This document shows positions 14,250-22,213 of a stretch of 30,828 bases of DNA, piece by piece. The translations under genes and the position numbers were made by a program. Source of the DNA: Candidatus Saccharimonadota bacterium (GTDB lineage Bacteria > Patescibacteriota > Saccharimonadia > Saccharimonadales > SZUA-47); NCBI GenBank assembly GCA_017993025.1, contig JAGONL010000003.1, forward strand, positions 405 through 31,232, given 5' to 3'. Under the pieces are notes generated by a model. The model ran no database searches and had not been told where the DNA came from. It worked only from the letters and a program-made list of their open reading frames with translations. Numbering within the stretch: position 1 is the first letter of the stretch; each line of letters starts with the position of its first letter.

Positions 14250-15437
14250 CTATCTCCGCTCGGATTTAGGGTTATTACTAGCGGTTTCAACTAGAATTTC
14301 TGCAATTATATCCGATGCATCTAAAACTGCACTCATACGAAGGTTCTTAGACAGTTCTTTTTGTTTTTCTTTGTCGTTTAGTAAATCAATAGTTGCCCTA
14401 ATCAGTGATTTAGTTAAATCGTTTTCCTGAACTATGATTGCGGAGTTTGATTTTTCAAATACTTCTGCGTTTTTTAGCTGATGACCCCCGGCTAACAACG
14501 GGTTGGGGACAACTATACAGGCTTTGGCTTGCACTGAGAGCTCTGCCATATTGGTAGCCCCTGCCCTGCTTATAACAACGTCAGCGACTCCACTATATAG
14601 GTACAGGCTACTTGTGAACGGCAGACAAACTACTCTGTTTTTGTCTACATTTTGCTTTTCGTACTCTGTTATTACGTCGTTGTAAAGTTTGTGACCGGTG
14701 ATATGCACTAATACTACTTCAGGGTCTTTTAGTAACTCTGGGCTACCGGCAATCACTGCAGAGTTTATGTTTTTTGCACCCAGCCCCCCGCCAACGACAA
14801 GTAATATTTTGCTGTATTTATCGAATCTAAGTTTTTCTTTAATCTTTTCTTTTTCAGTATCGGAAATTTGAACATACTCAGCTCTTACCGGAATTCCCAC
14901 TTGCCTAGTTTTACTGCTCTGGTACTGTTTGTAGTATTCGACGGGCATTGCCGTTAGATGCATTACTGCTTTTTTAGAAATTATTCGGTGAGCTAAACTG
15001 ATAGTGGCGTCTGAATCGTGCGTAATATAAGGCACACCTCTAAAACGCCCAGCAATGCCTACAGGGGCGCAAACGTAGCCACCTTTTGTGAAAATAATGC
15101 TCGGATGAATTCGCCTGAGAAGAAAATAGCTCTGGGCAATGCCGATTAGAAACCTAAAGAAATCACGTATATTAAGAAGGTTAGTTTTTATATCAAATAG
15201 CTTACGGAGAAAGCTCTCTCCGTTGTATCTTCTAAACTTTCCGGCGGTTACAGTGTAGAATTTATCAATTGACGGTTCATTCTTTAGCATTTCGTTTAGC
15301 TTGTCGCCGGACTGGCCAATATGAATTACGACACTGCTAGGATCGAGTTTCTTTATTTTTTGTGCAATAGGAATAAGCGGCGCCAGATGTCCACCCGAAC
15401 CCCCACCTACTAGTACATAAATTATAGGCTTACTCAC
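14250..15437 (-). CDS. murG: UDP-GlcNAc:lipid I N-acetylglucosaminyltransferase MurG
   Basis: Converts lipid I to lipid II at the inner face of the membrane. The GT28 N-domain begins YVLVGGGSGGHLAPLIPIA, the glycine-rich loop for lipid I. The C-domain has VVGGGLGAKNINSAV and the UDP-GlcNAc site ISRAGATNMAELSVQAKA with PNPLLAGGHQLKNAE. At 395 residues it is a little longer than the usual 355-370. It starts 3 nt after ftsW, so the two are co-transcribed and probably translationally coupled, and ftsQ follows. Confidence 0.95.
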   Translation of the reverse strand: MSKPIIYVLVGGGSGGHLAPLIPIAQKIKKLDPSSVVIHIGQSGDKLNEMLKNEPSIDKFYTVTAGKFRRYNGESFLRKLFDIKTNLLNIRDFFRFLIGIAQSYFLLRRIHPSIIFTKGGYVCAPVGIAGRFRGVPYITHDSDATISLAHRIISKKAVMHLTAMPVEYYKQYQSSKTRQVGIPVRAEYVQISDTEKEKIKEKLRFDKYSKILLVVGGGLGAKNINSAVIAGSPELLKDPEVVLVHITGHKLYNDVITEYEKQNVDKNRVVCLPFTSSLYLYSGVADVVISRAGATNMAELSVQAKACIVVPNPLLAGGHQLKNAEVFEKSNSAIIVQENDLTKSLIRATIDLLNDKEKQKELSKNLRMSAVLDASDIIAEILVETASNNPKSERR

Positions 15438-15439
15438 GG

Positions 15440-16681
15440 CTAAACTCTCCTACTGTAGCGGATAGTCGGCCGTACATCGCTATGACGTTCGTTTTTTAAT
15501 TGCCCACTAGTCAAGTCAGTGTAGCGAGAAACCTGAAATACAATACCCATGGCTATCATGACAAAAATAATACTAGTGCCACCGTAGCTTACAAATGGCA
15601 AAGTAATACCCTTCAAAGGCAGTAATCCTACCATCGCACCAATATTAATAATCATTTGCGTACTTAACCAAACCAAAATCCCTGTTACTAGCAGTCTAGA
15701 GTAATCTGTTGGGGCAGATTTTGCTATATTAGCAATACGCCTAAACAACGCCCAAAACAAGCCAACAATTACTACCGATCCTACAAAACCAAACTTCTCT
15801 CCAACGATTGCAAAAATTGAATCATTTTCTGGAAAAGGTAAATATCCGTATGCTTGAACACTACGACCTAATCCTTTACCGAATAAACCCCCTGATCCAA
15901 TAGTTATTATGGCTTGGCAGGCCTGATAGCCCTCTACCTGGCAGTCGGCGGTTGGATTTAAAAATGTCGAGACTCTGTCTCTTCTATAGGGTGTGCTAAC
16001 GACAGCAACAAGCGCAATTACAGCAACTACAGCACCGATTGAAGCTAGTTTTTTAACAGGTAGACCGGACGTATATGCCGTAATACCCACGACAGCCATC
16101 ATAACAGCCGCAGAACCTAGGTCGCTATGCAAACCCGCCACAACTACTGCAATTAAGCCCAGTAACACTCCTAACCACTTAAAGGTGTCTTTATCTCGGG
16201 CTATTTGGTCTCCAGTAACTTTGCGCGTTAAAAATGATGCCAACCACAATACAATGGCAAGCTTAATGAGTTCTGCTGCCTGAAAAGAAAAACCGCCTAC
16301 CTGAATCCAGCGGTGAGCACCGTTAATCTCTTCGCCTATTACCCTTACTAGGATTGCAACTATTCCAGCAATGATTATTATGGGAGTTTGTAACTTTTTC
16401 CAGTTATGCATCTGCACGGATCCGGCAATTATGAATCCAATTACACCAATAGCAATCGCCGTGAGTTGCTTTGTGCTAAAATAGTTTTCTGGTAAATTTT
16501 TACCATTCGTAAGCCCCGGTCCGATGGCATACACGACTACCGCTCCAACAACTAACAGTGCTGAGATTAAAATAACTATTACGTAGTCGGGTCTATGACG
16601 ACGAAATGATAAGCTCTCTAAGCCCGATACATTTCGAGCATTTCGGCGCTTTTCTAAAAGCCTTGCGCCTTTGTAATTCAC
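15440..16681 (-). CDS. ftsW: SEDS-family septal peptidoglycan polymerase FtsW
   Basis: Lipid II polymerase of the septum, working with the class B PBP encoded two genes upstream. It has about ten hydrophobic helices, an N-terminal basic cytoplasmic stretch of about 30 residues, and the family signature near the C-terminus (LPFVSYGGTSIIFVMIAMGI). The large extracellular loop carries the QAYGYLPFPENDSIFAIVGE segment characteristic of FtsW/RodA. Its start overlaps the stop of mraY by 4 nt (ATGA). 413 residues is typical. Genome context favours FtsW over RodA. Confidence 0.94.
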   Translation of the reverse strand: MNYKGARLLEKRRNARNVSGLESLSFRRHRPDYVIVILISALLVVGAVVVYAIGPGLTNGKNLPENYFSTKQLTAIAIGVIGFIIAGSVQMHNWKKLQTPIIIIAGIVAILVRVIGEEINGAHRWIQVGGFSFQAAELIKLAIVLWLASFLTRKVTGDQIARDKDTFKWLGVLLGLIAVVVAGLHSDLGSAAVMMAVVGITAYTSGLPVKKLASIGAVVAVIALVAVVSTPYRRDRVSTFLNPTADCQVEGYQACQAIITIGSGGLFGKGLGRSVQAYGYLPFPENDSIFAIVGEKFGFVGSVVIVGLFWALFRRIANIAKSAPTDYSRLLVTGILVWLSTQMIINIGAMVGLLPLKGITLPFVSYGGTSIIFVMIAMGIVFQVSRYTDLTSGQLKNERHSDVRPTIRYSRRV

Positions 16682-17718
16682 AGGTTAAGCTCCAGCATGT
16701 ACAGTATTAACCCCACAAAAGCACAAATTGTTCCTAGTATCCAAAACCTCATCGTTACTTTTGCTTCTGGCCACCCCATTGCCTCGAAATGGTGATGAAT
16801 TGGTGCAATTTTAAATATTTTTTTGCCACCTCGAAGTTTTTTTGACGTAATTTGTATCAGGCTTGAACCAGCTTCTGCTACGAAAACCCCGCCTATTATA
16901 GGTAGTAGCAATACTGTGTCGGTGAGCATCGCAACGACACCCAGCGCAGTACCAAGTGCGAACGACCCCGAATCACCCATAAAAAACCTTGCCGGATACA
17001 CATTAAACCAGGTATAGCTTAACAATGCTCCGACTATAGTCATGCAAAAACCGGCTATTCCGTATTCACCCTGCAACATAGCAATTAGCGCATAAATAGT
17101 GAATGCTATAACTGCTAAACCACCCGCTAGACCATCCAGTCCATCACTTATATTTACTGCATTTGCCGTTGAAATCACGACAAGAATAAACAGCGGAATA
17201 ATTAACCAGCCCAATGTTAAGTCACCAATAATTGGAACATTTATAGTATCTACACCTAGTTTTGCAAAAAACCACCAACCACCAATGGCTGATACAATAA
17301 AAATTAGAATCGACTTAGTTCTTGCCCTTAGTCCGGCAACACCTTTCCCAAAGCTTTTGATGTTCAAGAAATCGTCCAATAGTCCTACGCAACCAGCACC
17401 TAACATGGCAGCCAATGGCAACCACGTCTGGCTTCTATCTAGGTTAGCAACTAGTGTAATTATTGCGGTAGCGGTGATAAAAATTATACCTGCCATTGTT
17501 GGGATGTTTGAGCGGTGTTTTTCAGCATGTAGTTTTTGATAAATGGTAGCTTTTTCACCTGTTACGGCATTTGTTCGTGGTTTTTTCCACCACTCATATT
17601 TATATGCAATTGTGGTGTATAACGGGGTTAAAACCATTGCTAATATAAAGCCAAATACACCAAAAAGTAGGGCTTCTATGAAAGCGCTAGATTGAATAGT
17701 TAATGTGTAATCTGCCAT
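16678..17718 (-). CDS. mraY: Phospho-N-acetylmuramoyl-pentapeptide transferase MraY
   Basis: Transfers phospho-MurNAc-pentapeptide to undecaprenyl phosphate to form lipid I. It is a polytopic protein of about ten helices. Conserved blocks include GLLDDFLNIKS (Asp pair), TANAVNISDGLDGLAGGL, FFMGDSGSFALGTALG with the catalytic Asp, and the HHHFEAMGWPEAKV loop near the C-terminus. 346 residues is typical. It sits between ftsI and ftsW, the normal order with murE/murF missing. Confidence 0.96.
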   Translation of the reverse strand: MADYTLTIQSSAFIEALLFGVFGFILAMVLTPLYTTIAYKYEWWKKPRTNAVTGEKATIYQKLHAEKHRSNIPTMAGIIFITATAIITLVANLDRSQTWLPLAAMLGAGCVGLLDDFLNIKSFGKGVAGLRARTKSILIFIVSAIGGWWFFAKLGVDTINVPIIGDLTLGWLIIPLFILVVISTANAVNISDGLDGLAGGLAVIAFTIYALIAMLQGEYGIAGFCMTIVGALLSYTWFNVYPARFFMGDSGSFALGTALGVVAMLTDTVLLLPIIGGVFVAEAGSSLIQITSKKLRGGKKIFKIAPIHHHFEAMGWPEAKVTMRFWILGTICAFVGLILYMLELNL

Positions 17719-17755
17719 TTTTTATTTCTTTCTTATATCTCTGTTAATTTTATCA

Positions 17756-19507
17756 CTAATTGCTTATCCTTGATACAGTAAAATTATCAATTAACATATT
17801 TGTTAAACTGGAAAAAATAGGGCCAGCGGCCTTTGACCCAGCGTAGCCACCTATCTTCGGTTCGTTAACTCTTACGAATATCGCATACTCTGGTTCGTCT
17901 CCACCAACGTAACCGACGTATGTACCATTAAACTTGTCTTCATAATATCCACCATTTGGGTTAGCGATTTCTGCAGTACCGGTCTTGCCCCCTACTTGGT
18001 AGCCTTCCCTTGTTGAGGATTTGTTGTTTTTAACTGCTACATTATTCATAAATTTTATAATTGAGTCTGAAGTGCTTTTTTTGACGATGCCAGATTTTAA
18101 AGCATCTGGTTTTGTAGACTCAACATCCCCAGAATCGTAAATTGTCCCACTGATTAGTGTTGGTCTGTAGTACGTACCACCGTTAAGAACAGCTGACAAT
18201 GCTGTCACCATCTGCAAAGGCGTTGCCGTCATACCCTGGCCGAATGCCGTGTTAGCGTACTGAATATTTAAACCATAGCCTTCAATAGGGTCAGGCACTA
18301 TGCCTTCCGCTTCATATCCTTGCTCGATACCGGTCTGTTTACCTAGGCCGAAATGATTTGTCATATAGTCGTGCCAAACTATTCTACCCTGTTCGTTTAG
18401 CTCGCCTCCGCCCATTTGCATTAATAACCAGGTGGCTCCGGTGTTTAGAGAAAATTGTAATATATCTGAAATACTTCTCTGAGATGCACCGCCATCTTCC
18501 TCTATATTTTTAACAACTGCATCATCAACCTTAAAGAAGCTAGGGTCGTAATATGTTTGATCGGCTGTGACAGAGCCTGAGTCGAGAGCAGCAGACGCTG
18601 TAAGAGTTTTCATAATTGAACCTGGTTCTAGCGGTTCGCTAACTGATGGGTTTGTAAATATCGCCGGGTCTTCAATCTCTGAAAACTTTGCTGGATCATA
18701 ACTTGGGTAATTGGCCATTGCTTTAATAGAACCTGTTCTTGGATCCATAATAATTATGCTCCCTGAGCTACTCAGAGCCTTATCTAGCCCGTTTTTCAAT
18801 ATTTCTTCTACTTGTCTCTGCATAGCTACGTCAATAGTCAGAACAATGTCTTTACCGTCCACAGGGTCTACGAGCAAATTATCTGAAGTTGCAAGCAGTG
18901 GGACATTGTTTTGGTCTGTCAGGGCCTTCACGCGCCCAGGTGTACCTGTTAGCTCGTCGTTAAAATACTGTTCTATGCCATAATTTCCTTCAGCCTCGTC
19001 GTTGACGAACCCTAGGATCTGTCCTGCGATTGAACCTTGAATATATACTCTTAGCGGGACTTTTTCATTAGTAAAAATGCCGGCGAGTTTTAGGGAGTCA
19101 ATTTTATCTTTTACTTCTTTTGTCTGTTTGTTTGCGATTATTTCATACCTAGAATCACGTTCAATTATCGACTTGATTTGATCAGCTGGAATATTTACCA
19201 CTGATTCTAGGTCTTTTGCTGTTTTTTCAGAATCAGTAATTATCTCAGGGTCAGCAACAATCCTATACCGTGTCTCGTTTAAAACTAAAGGCACTATTTC
19301 CGTTCCATCATAGGCATATATTCCGCCCCTGTCTGCCGGGATTTCAAACTGTTTTAACTGACTAGAAAGTGCCAGATTTTCGTAATAGTCGTGCTTTAAC
19401 ACTTGTAAATAAAAAAGCCTTACCCCGATAATGATAGAAATCAGGACTAAAGCAATATAATAGATTTTTATTCGTTTTATAGATGAAAAGTAGGCAGATT
19501 GTTCCAT
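17756..19507 (-). CDS. ftsI: Class B penicillin-binding protein FtsI (PBP2/PBP3-like)
   Basis: Septal transpeptidase that crosslinks new peptidoglycan. It has an N-terminal membrane anchor (about residues 15-35, IYYIALVLISIIIGVRLFYL), a PBP dimerisation domain, and a transpeptidase domain with the three active-site motifs: SIMK in EPGSIMKTLTASAAL, SLN in SLNTGATWL, and KTG in VGGKTGTAEIANPNGGYY. No PASTA repeats follow. 583 residues is normal. It lies 24 nt after the FtsL-like gene and is the transpeptidase partner of the SEDS protein encoded downstream. Confidence 0.95.
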   Translation of the reverse strand: MEQSAYFSSIKRIKIYYIALVLISIIIGVRLFYLQVLKHDYYENLALSSQLKQFEIPADRGGIYAYDGTEIVPLVLNETRYRIVADPEIITDSEKTAKDLESVVNIPADQIKSIIERDSRYEIIANKQTKEVKDKIDSLKLAGIFTNEKVPLRVYIQGSIAGQILGFVNDEAEGNYGIEQYFNDELTGTPGRVKALTDQNNVPLLATSDNLLVDPVDGKDIVLTIDVAMQRQVEEILKNGLDKALSSSGSIIIMDPRTGSIKAMANYPSYDPAKFSEIEDPAIFTNPSVSEPLEPGSIMKTLTASAALDSGSVTADQTYYDPSFFKVDDAVVKNIEEDGGASQRSISDILQFSLNTGATWLLMQMGGGELNEQGRIVWHDYMTNHFGLGKQTGIEQGYEAEGIVPDPIEGYGLNIQYANTAFGQGMTATPLQMVTALSAVLNGGTYYRPTLISGTIYDSGDVESTKPDALKSGIVKKSTSDSIIKFMNNVAVKNNKSSTREGYQVGGKTGTAEIANPNGGYYEDKFNGTYVGYVGGDEPEYAIFVRVNEPKIGGYAGSKAAGPIFSSLTNMLIDNFTVSRISN

Positions 19508-19531
19508 GGGTTGCCTATATTATATCCTGTT

Positions 19532-19897
19532 CTACTGAATAGTTCCGCTAGGCGCAACAGATACGAGACTCTGAGAGGCTTTTGCAACCGCTTCTGAATC
19601 GATAGACTTCAACCTAGCTGCCGATAGTTCCAAATCTTTTTGATCTTCTTTGAGTGATGATTGCTTCGTCTGAAGTTCTTGTATCTGATAGCTATAAGCG
19701 TTTGTTTTTGTTACTTGAGTTAGATAAACCAGTCCAATTAGGCAAGTTAGAATAATCAGGACAATTGCGTTACTGACAGGCCCTAGACGCGTTGATTCAT
19801 TGCGGAACGATACGGCGTTTTGGCCTCGCGTTGAAAAGCGTGATTTTCCAATTGATAGTGATGTTGAGTATGTCATATTTTTTGGCTGAAGCCGCAT
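19532..19897 (-). CDS. ftsL: FtsL-like divisome protein
   Basis: Small bitopic protein expected to form a coiled-coil complex with FtsB/FtsQ and activate FtsWI. It has a basic N-tail of about 42 residues, one transmembrane helix (NAIVLIILTCLIGLVYLTQV), then a heptad-like extracytoplasmic helix (YQIQELQTKQSSLKEDQKDL). Sequence conservation in this family is poor; size, topology and position between rsmH and ftsI support the call. The ATG at 19897 lies on the arm of a hairpin from the inverted repeat upstream. An internal ATG at 19876 would give an unobstructed start and loses only seven residues. Confidence 0.78.
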   Translation of the reverse strand: MRLQPKNMTYSTSLSIGKSRFSTRGQNAVSFRNESTRLGPVSNAIVLIILTCLIGLVYLTQVTKTNAYSYQIQELQTKQSSLKEDQKDLELSAARLKSIDSEAVAKASQSLVSVAPSGTIQ

Positions 19898-19979
19898 AAG
19901 ACACCCTTTCAGGGTTCTTACCGCGCCAGAATCGAAATAAATTCGATTTTGGGCTGTTCTTCCCGAGCTACTGTAGCTC
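19896..19979. repeat. Inverted repeat flanking rsmH, copy A
   Basis: On the + strand ATAAGACACCCTTTCAGGGT (19896-19915) forms a TAAG..ACCCT/AGGGT..CTTA hairpin. A second hairpin CCA-AATCGAA/TTCGATT-TGG follows, then GGCTGTTCTTCCCGAGCTAC (19952-19971) and the palindrome GAGCTACTGTAGCTC (19965-19979). The two 20-nt end blocks recur in opposite orientation at 21490-21568. Confidence 0.8.
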
Positions 19980-20254
19980 TGTCTGCCCTTTCTTTTTGTT
20001 TTTTGTTTTTATAGATTTCTTTGTGGCTGAGAGTCTAGGAACACAAATATCCTATTCTCTCAGCCATCGGACGCTCTAAAAAGCGCTTGTCAGTTTTTTG
20101 GTTTAACCTCTTAAAATAATAAGGTTAAACTACTCTGACTTTTACTTTGTAGGAGCGTGAGCTAGTTTTTACCTGTATTGGCATAACTTTTGCCCTGCCC
20201 TTCTTTTCCCAGTTGTGAGTCTTTCGTAAAACAGCTTTGCTGTTATTTTGGCAC
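19980..20254 (-). ncRNA. Hairpin-rich spacer between rsmH and ftsL
   Basis: About 275 nt without an ORF but with long paired arms: GGCTGAGAG/CTCTCAGCC enclosing TAGGA/TCCTA (20025-20065), GTTTAACCT/AGGTTAAAC (20101-20130) enclosed by GTCAG/CTGAC, and, across the rsmH stop, CTTTCGT/ACGAAAG enclosing GCACCTtAGGTGC and ACAGC/GCTGT. It may be a processing or attenuation region of the operon mRNA, or a separate small RNA; no promoter was identified. Confidence 0.45.
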
Positions 20255-21184
20255 CTAAGGTGCTGACGAAAGATCTACTACTGGGTTTGTTTTTATTTTC
20301 GCTACGACCCGAAGCTTCGCACTACGGGAACGCGGATTAATAACTAATTCATTGGGTGTGGCTGTTCGCGGTTGCCGGGTTATTTCTATAAGTTCCGCGT
20401 CATATCTGTCGCCTGCCATACTTTTAAAGAACTGCTTTACAATTCTGTCCTCTAAACTATGGAAGGTTATGATGCCCAAACGGCCATTTGGTGCTAGTAG
20501 CTTAACCATTGCTGGTAGAGCTTGGCTGAGCTGTCCTAACTCGTTGTTCACCTCTATTCGAATTGCTTGAAACAATCGAGTAGCTGGATGAGACCGAGAA
20601 TGGCCTGGCCACACTTTTTTTGCTACCTCGGCAAGCTGTGTTGTGGTTGCTAGCGGTCTTGATTCTACAATCAATTGCGCCATTCGTCTTGCTTTTGGTT
20701 CTTCGCCATACGTACGGAGTATTCTCTCGAGCTCACGATTAGAATATGTATTTACTACAATTCCAGCTGTTAGCTCTTGTGTTTCGTCCATGCGCATGTC
20801 TAAAGGACCATCCGACATTATCGAAAATCCACGACTTGCATTGTCAAGGTGCGGTGACGATACGCCTAAATCAGCCAAAATAATATCAAATTGTTGCTTT
20901 TCCTGAGCTAGCTGTTTGCTTGCTTCCAGGAAATCTAGGTGCCTTAAAGATACCTCTTCGTTATTACCGAAGTTATTCTTTAAAACAGCTATAGCGTTAT
21001 CATCGCGGTCTACTAGCACCGCACTAGACTTGGTGAGTCTAATAATTTCGCTCGCATGCCCACCGTACCCTGCAGTTAGATCCAGATAGCTATCCCCTAT
21101 TTTGGGGTCAAGCGTATCCAGTACTTCTTGCAATAGTACCGGTGTGTGTTGATTTGTTTTGTTTTTGATTTTTGTTTGTGACAT
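20255..21184 (-). CDS. rsmH: 16S rRNA (cytosine1402-N4)-methyltransferase RsmH
   Basis: SAM-dependent methyltransferase (old name MraW) that modifies C1402 in the ribosomal P site. The N-terminus has the family block HTPVLLQEVLDTL, then the SAM site DLTAGYGGHASEI and the ILADLGVSSPHLD motif. RGFSIMSDGPLDMRMD and ITFHSLEDRIVKQFF are also diagnostic. 309 residues is typical. It follows mraZ as usual, but with an abnormally long 445-nt spacer. Its stop codon lies within a stable hairpin (GCACCTtAGGTGC). It is bracketed by inverted repeats A and B. Confidence 0.96.
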   Translation of the reverse strand: MSQTKIKNKTNQHTPVLLQEVLDTLDPKIGDSYLDLTAGYGGHASEIIRLTKSSAVLVDRDDNAIAVLKNNFGNNEEVSLRHLDFLEASKQLAQEKQQFDIILADLGVSSPHLDNASRGFSIMSDGPLDMRMDETQELTAGIVVNTYSNRELERILRTYGEEPKARRMAQLIVESRPLATTTQLAEVAKKVWPGHSRSHPATRLFQAIRIEVNNELGQLSQALPAMVKLLAPNGRLGIITFHSLEDRIVKQFFKSMAGDRYDAELIEITRQPRTATPNELVINPRSRSAKLRVVAKIKTNPVVDLSSAP

Positions 21185-21489
21185 ATCTTTTTTTATTTTA
21201 AGGTCACCTAATCAGCAGCCAGCTTTTTGTTTTTATACGTTTTTGTTTTTGTTGGTCTTTGAAACGATGCGAATTTCTGAAGGATTTTTTAGAGAAAATT
21301 TAAAAAATTTTCAAATAATCTTCATTCTCATCTTGTTCATTGACTAAAGTTGAGAGACTTATGTGTGAGGTGGAGTTTTGGGAGGTGTTTTGAGAAATGT
21401 GCGAAGGTCTTTTATAGTGTTCCTTAAAATCACTTGTTGGCTGCCAATTAGCTGAGCTTAAATCGATTTACAGTTCCCCTTGTGCTTAT
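21185..21489 (-). other. Long leader of rsmH, AT-rich
   Basis: Part of the 445-nt mraZ-rsmH spacer. I see no gene in it. Just before rsmH the transcript is A-rich with repeated AAAAAC units (21224-21255), similar to a stretch 5' of ftsL. A GGAGG-type purine run lies only on the + strand. Confidence 0.4.
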
Positions 21490-21568
21490 GTAGCTCGGGA
21501 AGAACAGCCAGTACGACAGATTTATTCTGGCGTCCTGCGCGATAAGAAACCCTGAAAGGGTGTCTTAT
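21490..21568. repeat. Inverted repeat flanking rsmH, copy B
   Basis: Reverse complement of copy A: the first 20 nt (from 21568 leftward) and the last 20 nt (to 21490) match copy A's ends, while the central hairpin differs in sequence. Conserved ends with a changed centre suggest a mobile or structured element rather than a simple duplication. Confidence 0.8.
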
Positions 21569-21629
21569 AGGCCCTAATTGACTTTTATTTGAATTTTTAA
21601 GGTGACTGTTATCAATCTCAATTGATTAG

Positions 21630-21989
21630 CTACTTTGCCATCAATCGCCAGTAACGTCCGACTCCAACCACAACGACATCTTTGTCGATGCTTGCATATG
21701 CAATCAGGTGATTGTCCAAACGGATTCTTCCCTGTTTGCCATCCAACGAGGTTTCAACCTTGCCCATCCTAAACTGTACGTTAAGGTCGGCGATTCTCTC
21801 GTCGAGGATATCCCCTTCTAGCTTTGGCTCTACCATGCTATCCCAGACATCGCTGGGGTACATATGCAGATATTTTCCAAAACCTCTGGTGATAACTACT
21901 CCATTAGCTAAGCTATCCCGCAGTTCCGGCGGAATCGTCAGACGATTCTTATCGTCGAGCTTGCGTTCGAAGTAGTCTACTTTTCCCAT
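21630..21989 (-). CDS. mraZ: Transcriptional regulator MraZ
   Basis: Ring-forming AbrB-like DNA-binding protein that controls the mra/dcw operon it heads. The two SpoVT/AbrB-like halves are visible: FERKLDDKNRLTIPPELRD near the N-terminus and TSLDGKQGRIRLDNHLIAYA in the second half. 119 residues is slightly short but within range. It is the first gene of the cluster. Upstream lie helically phased GTGGG boxes, the known type of MraZ operator, so autoregulation is expected. No Shine-Dalgarno or leaderless -10 is obvious before the ATG. Confidence 0.93.
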   Translation of the reverse strand: MGKVDYFERKLDDKNRLTIPPELRDSLANGVVITRGFGKYLHMYPSDVWDSMVEPKLEGDILDERIADLNVQFRMGKVETSLDGKQGRIRLDNHLIAYASIDKDVVVVGVGRYWRLMAK

Positions 21990-22059
21990 TGTTGTGGTGG
22001 TTTTTTAAATTTCTAGTGGTTTTTGTTTTTCCAATCGTACTGGTATAGCTGTTTTGGCT

Positions 22060-22127
22060 TCCCACGATTACCCACTGACATCAGCATACTACCCACACAC
22101 ACCCACAGCAATACCTTTTTTACCCAT
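22060..22127 (-). promoter_or_regulatory. MraZ-type operator, phased GTGGG boxes
   Basis: On the - strand GTGGG-type boxes occur at 22065-22061, 22075-22071, 22096-22092 and 22106-22102, with ATGGG at 22127-22123. Starts are spaced 10, 21, 10 and 21 bp, keeping one DNA face. MraZ is known to bind tandem TGGGN boxes with 10-bp periodicity. The promoter itself could not be placed confidently. Confidence 0.65.
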
Positions 22128-22154
22128 TTATAGGGGTTTTTCTGTAGTTATCCA

Positions 22155-22189
22155 CAGAAAATTAAAAACCCACTCCATATGGTGTGGGT
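22155..22189 (-). terminator. Rho-independent terminator of the 139-aa gene
   Basis: Hairpin at 22189-22168 with arms ACCCAC-A-CC and GG-A-GTGGGT around ATAT, followed on the - strand by TTTTTAATTTT. It separates the upstream gene from the mra operon. Confidence 0.75.
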
Positions 22190-22213
22190 CAGATAAATCG
22201 CTACGCTATTTAT

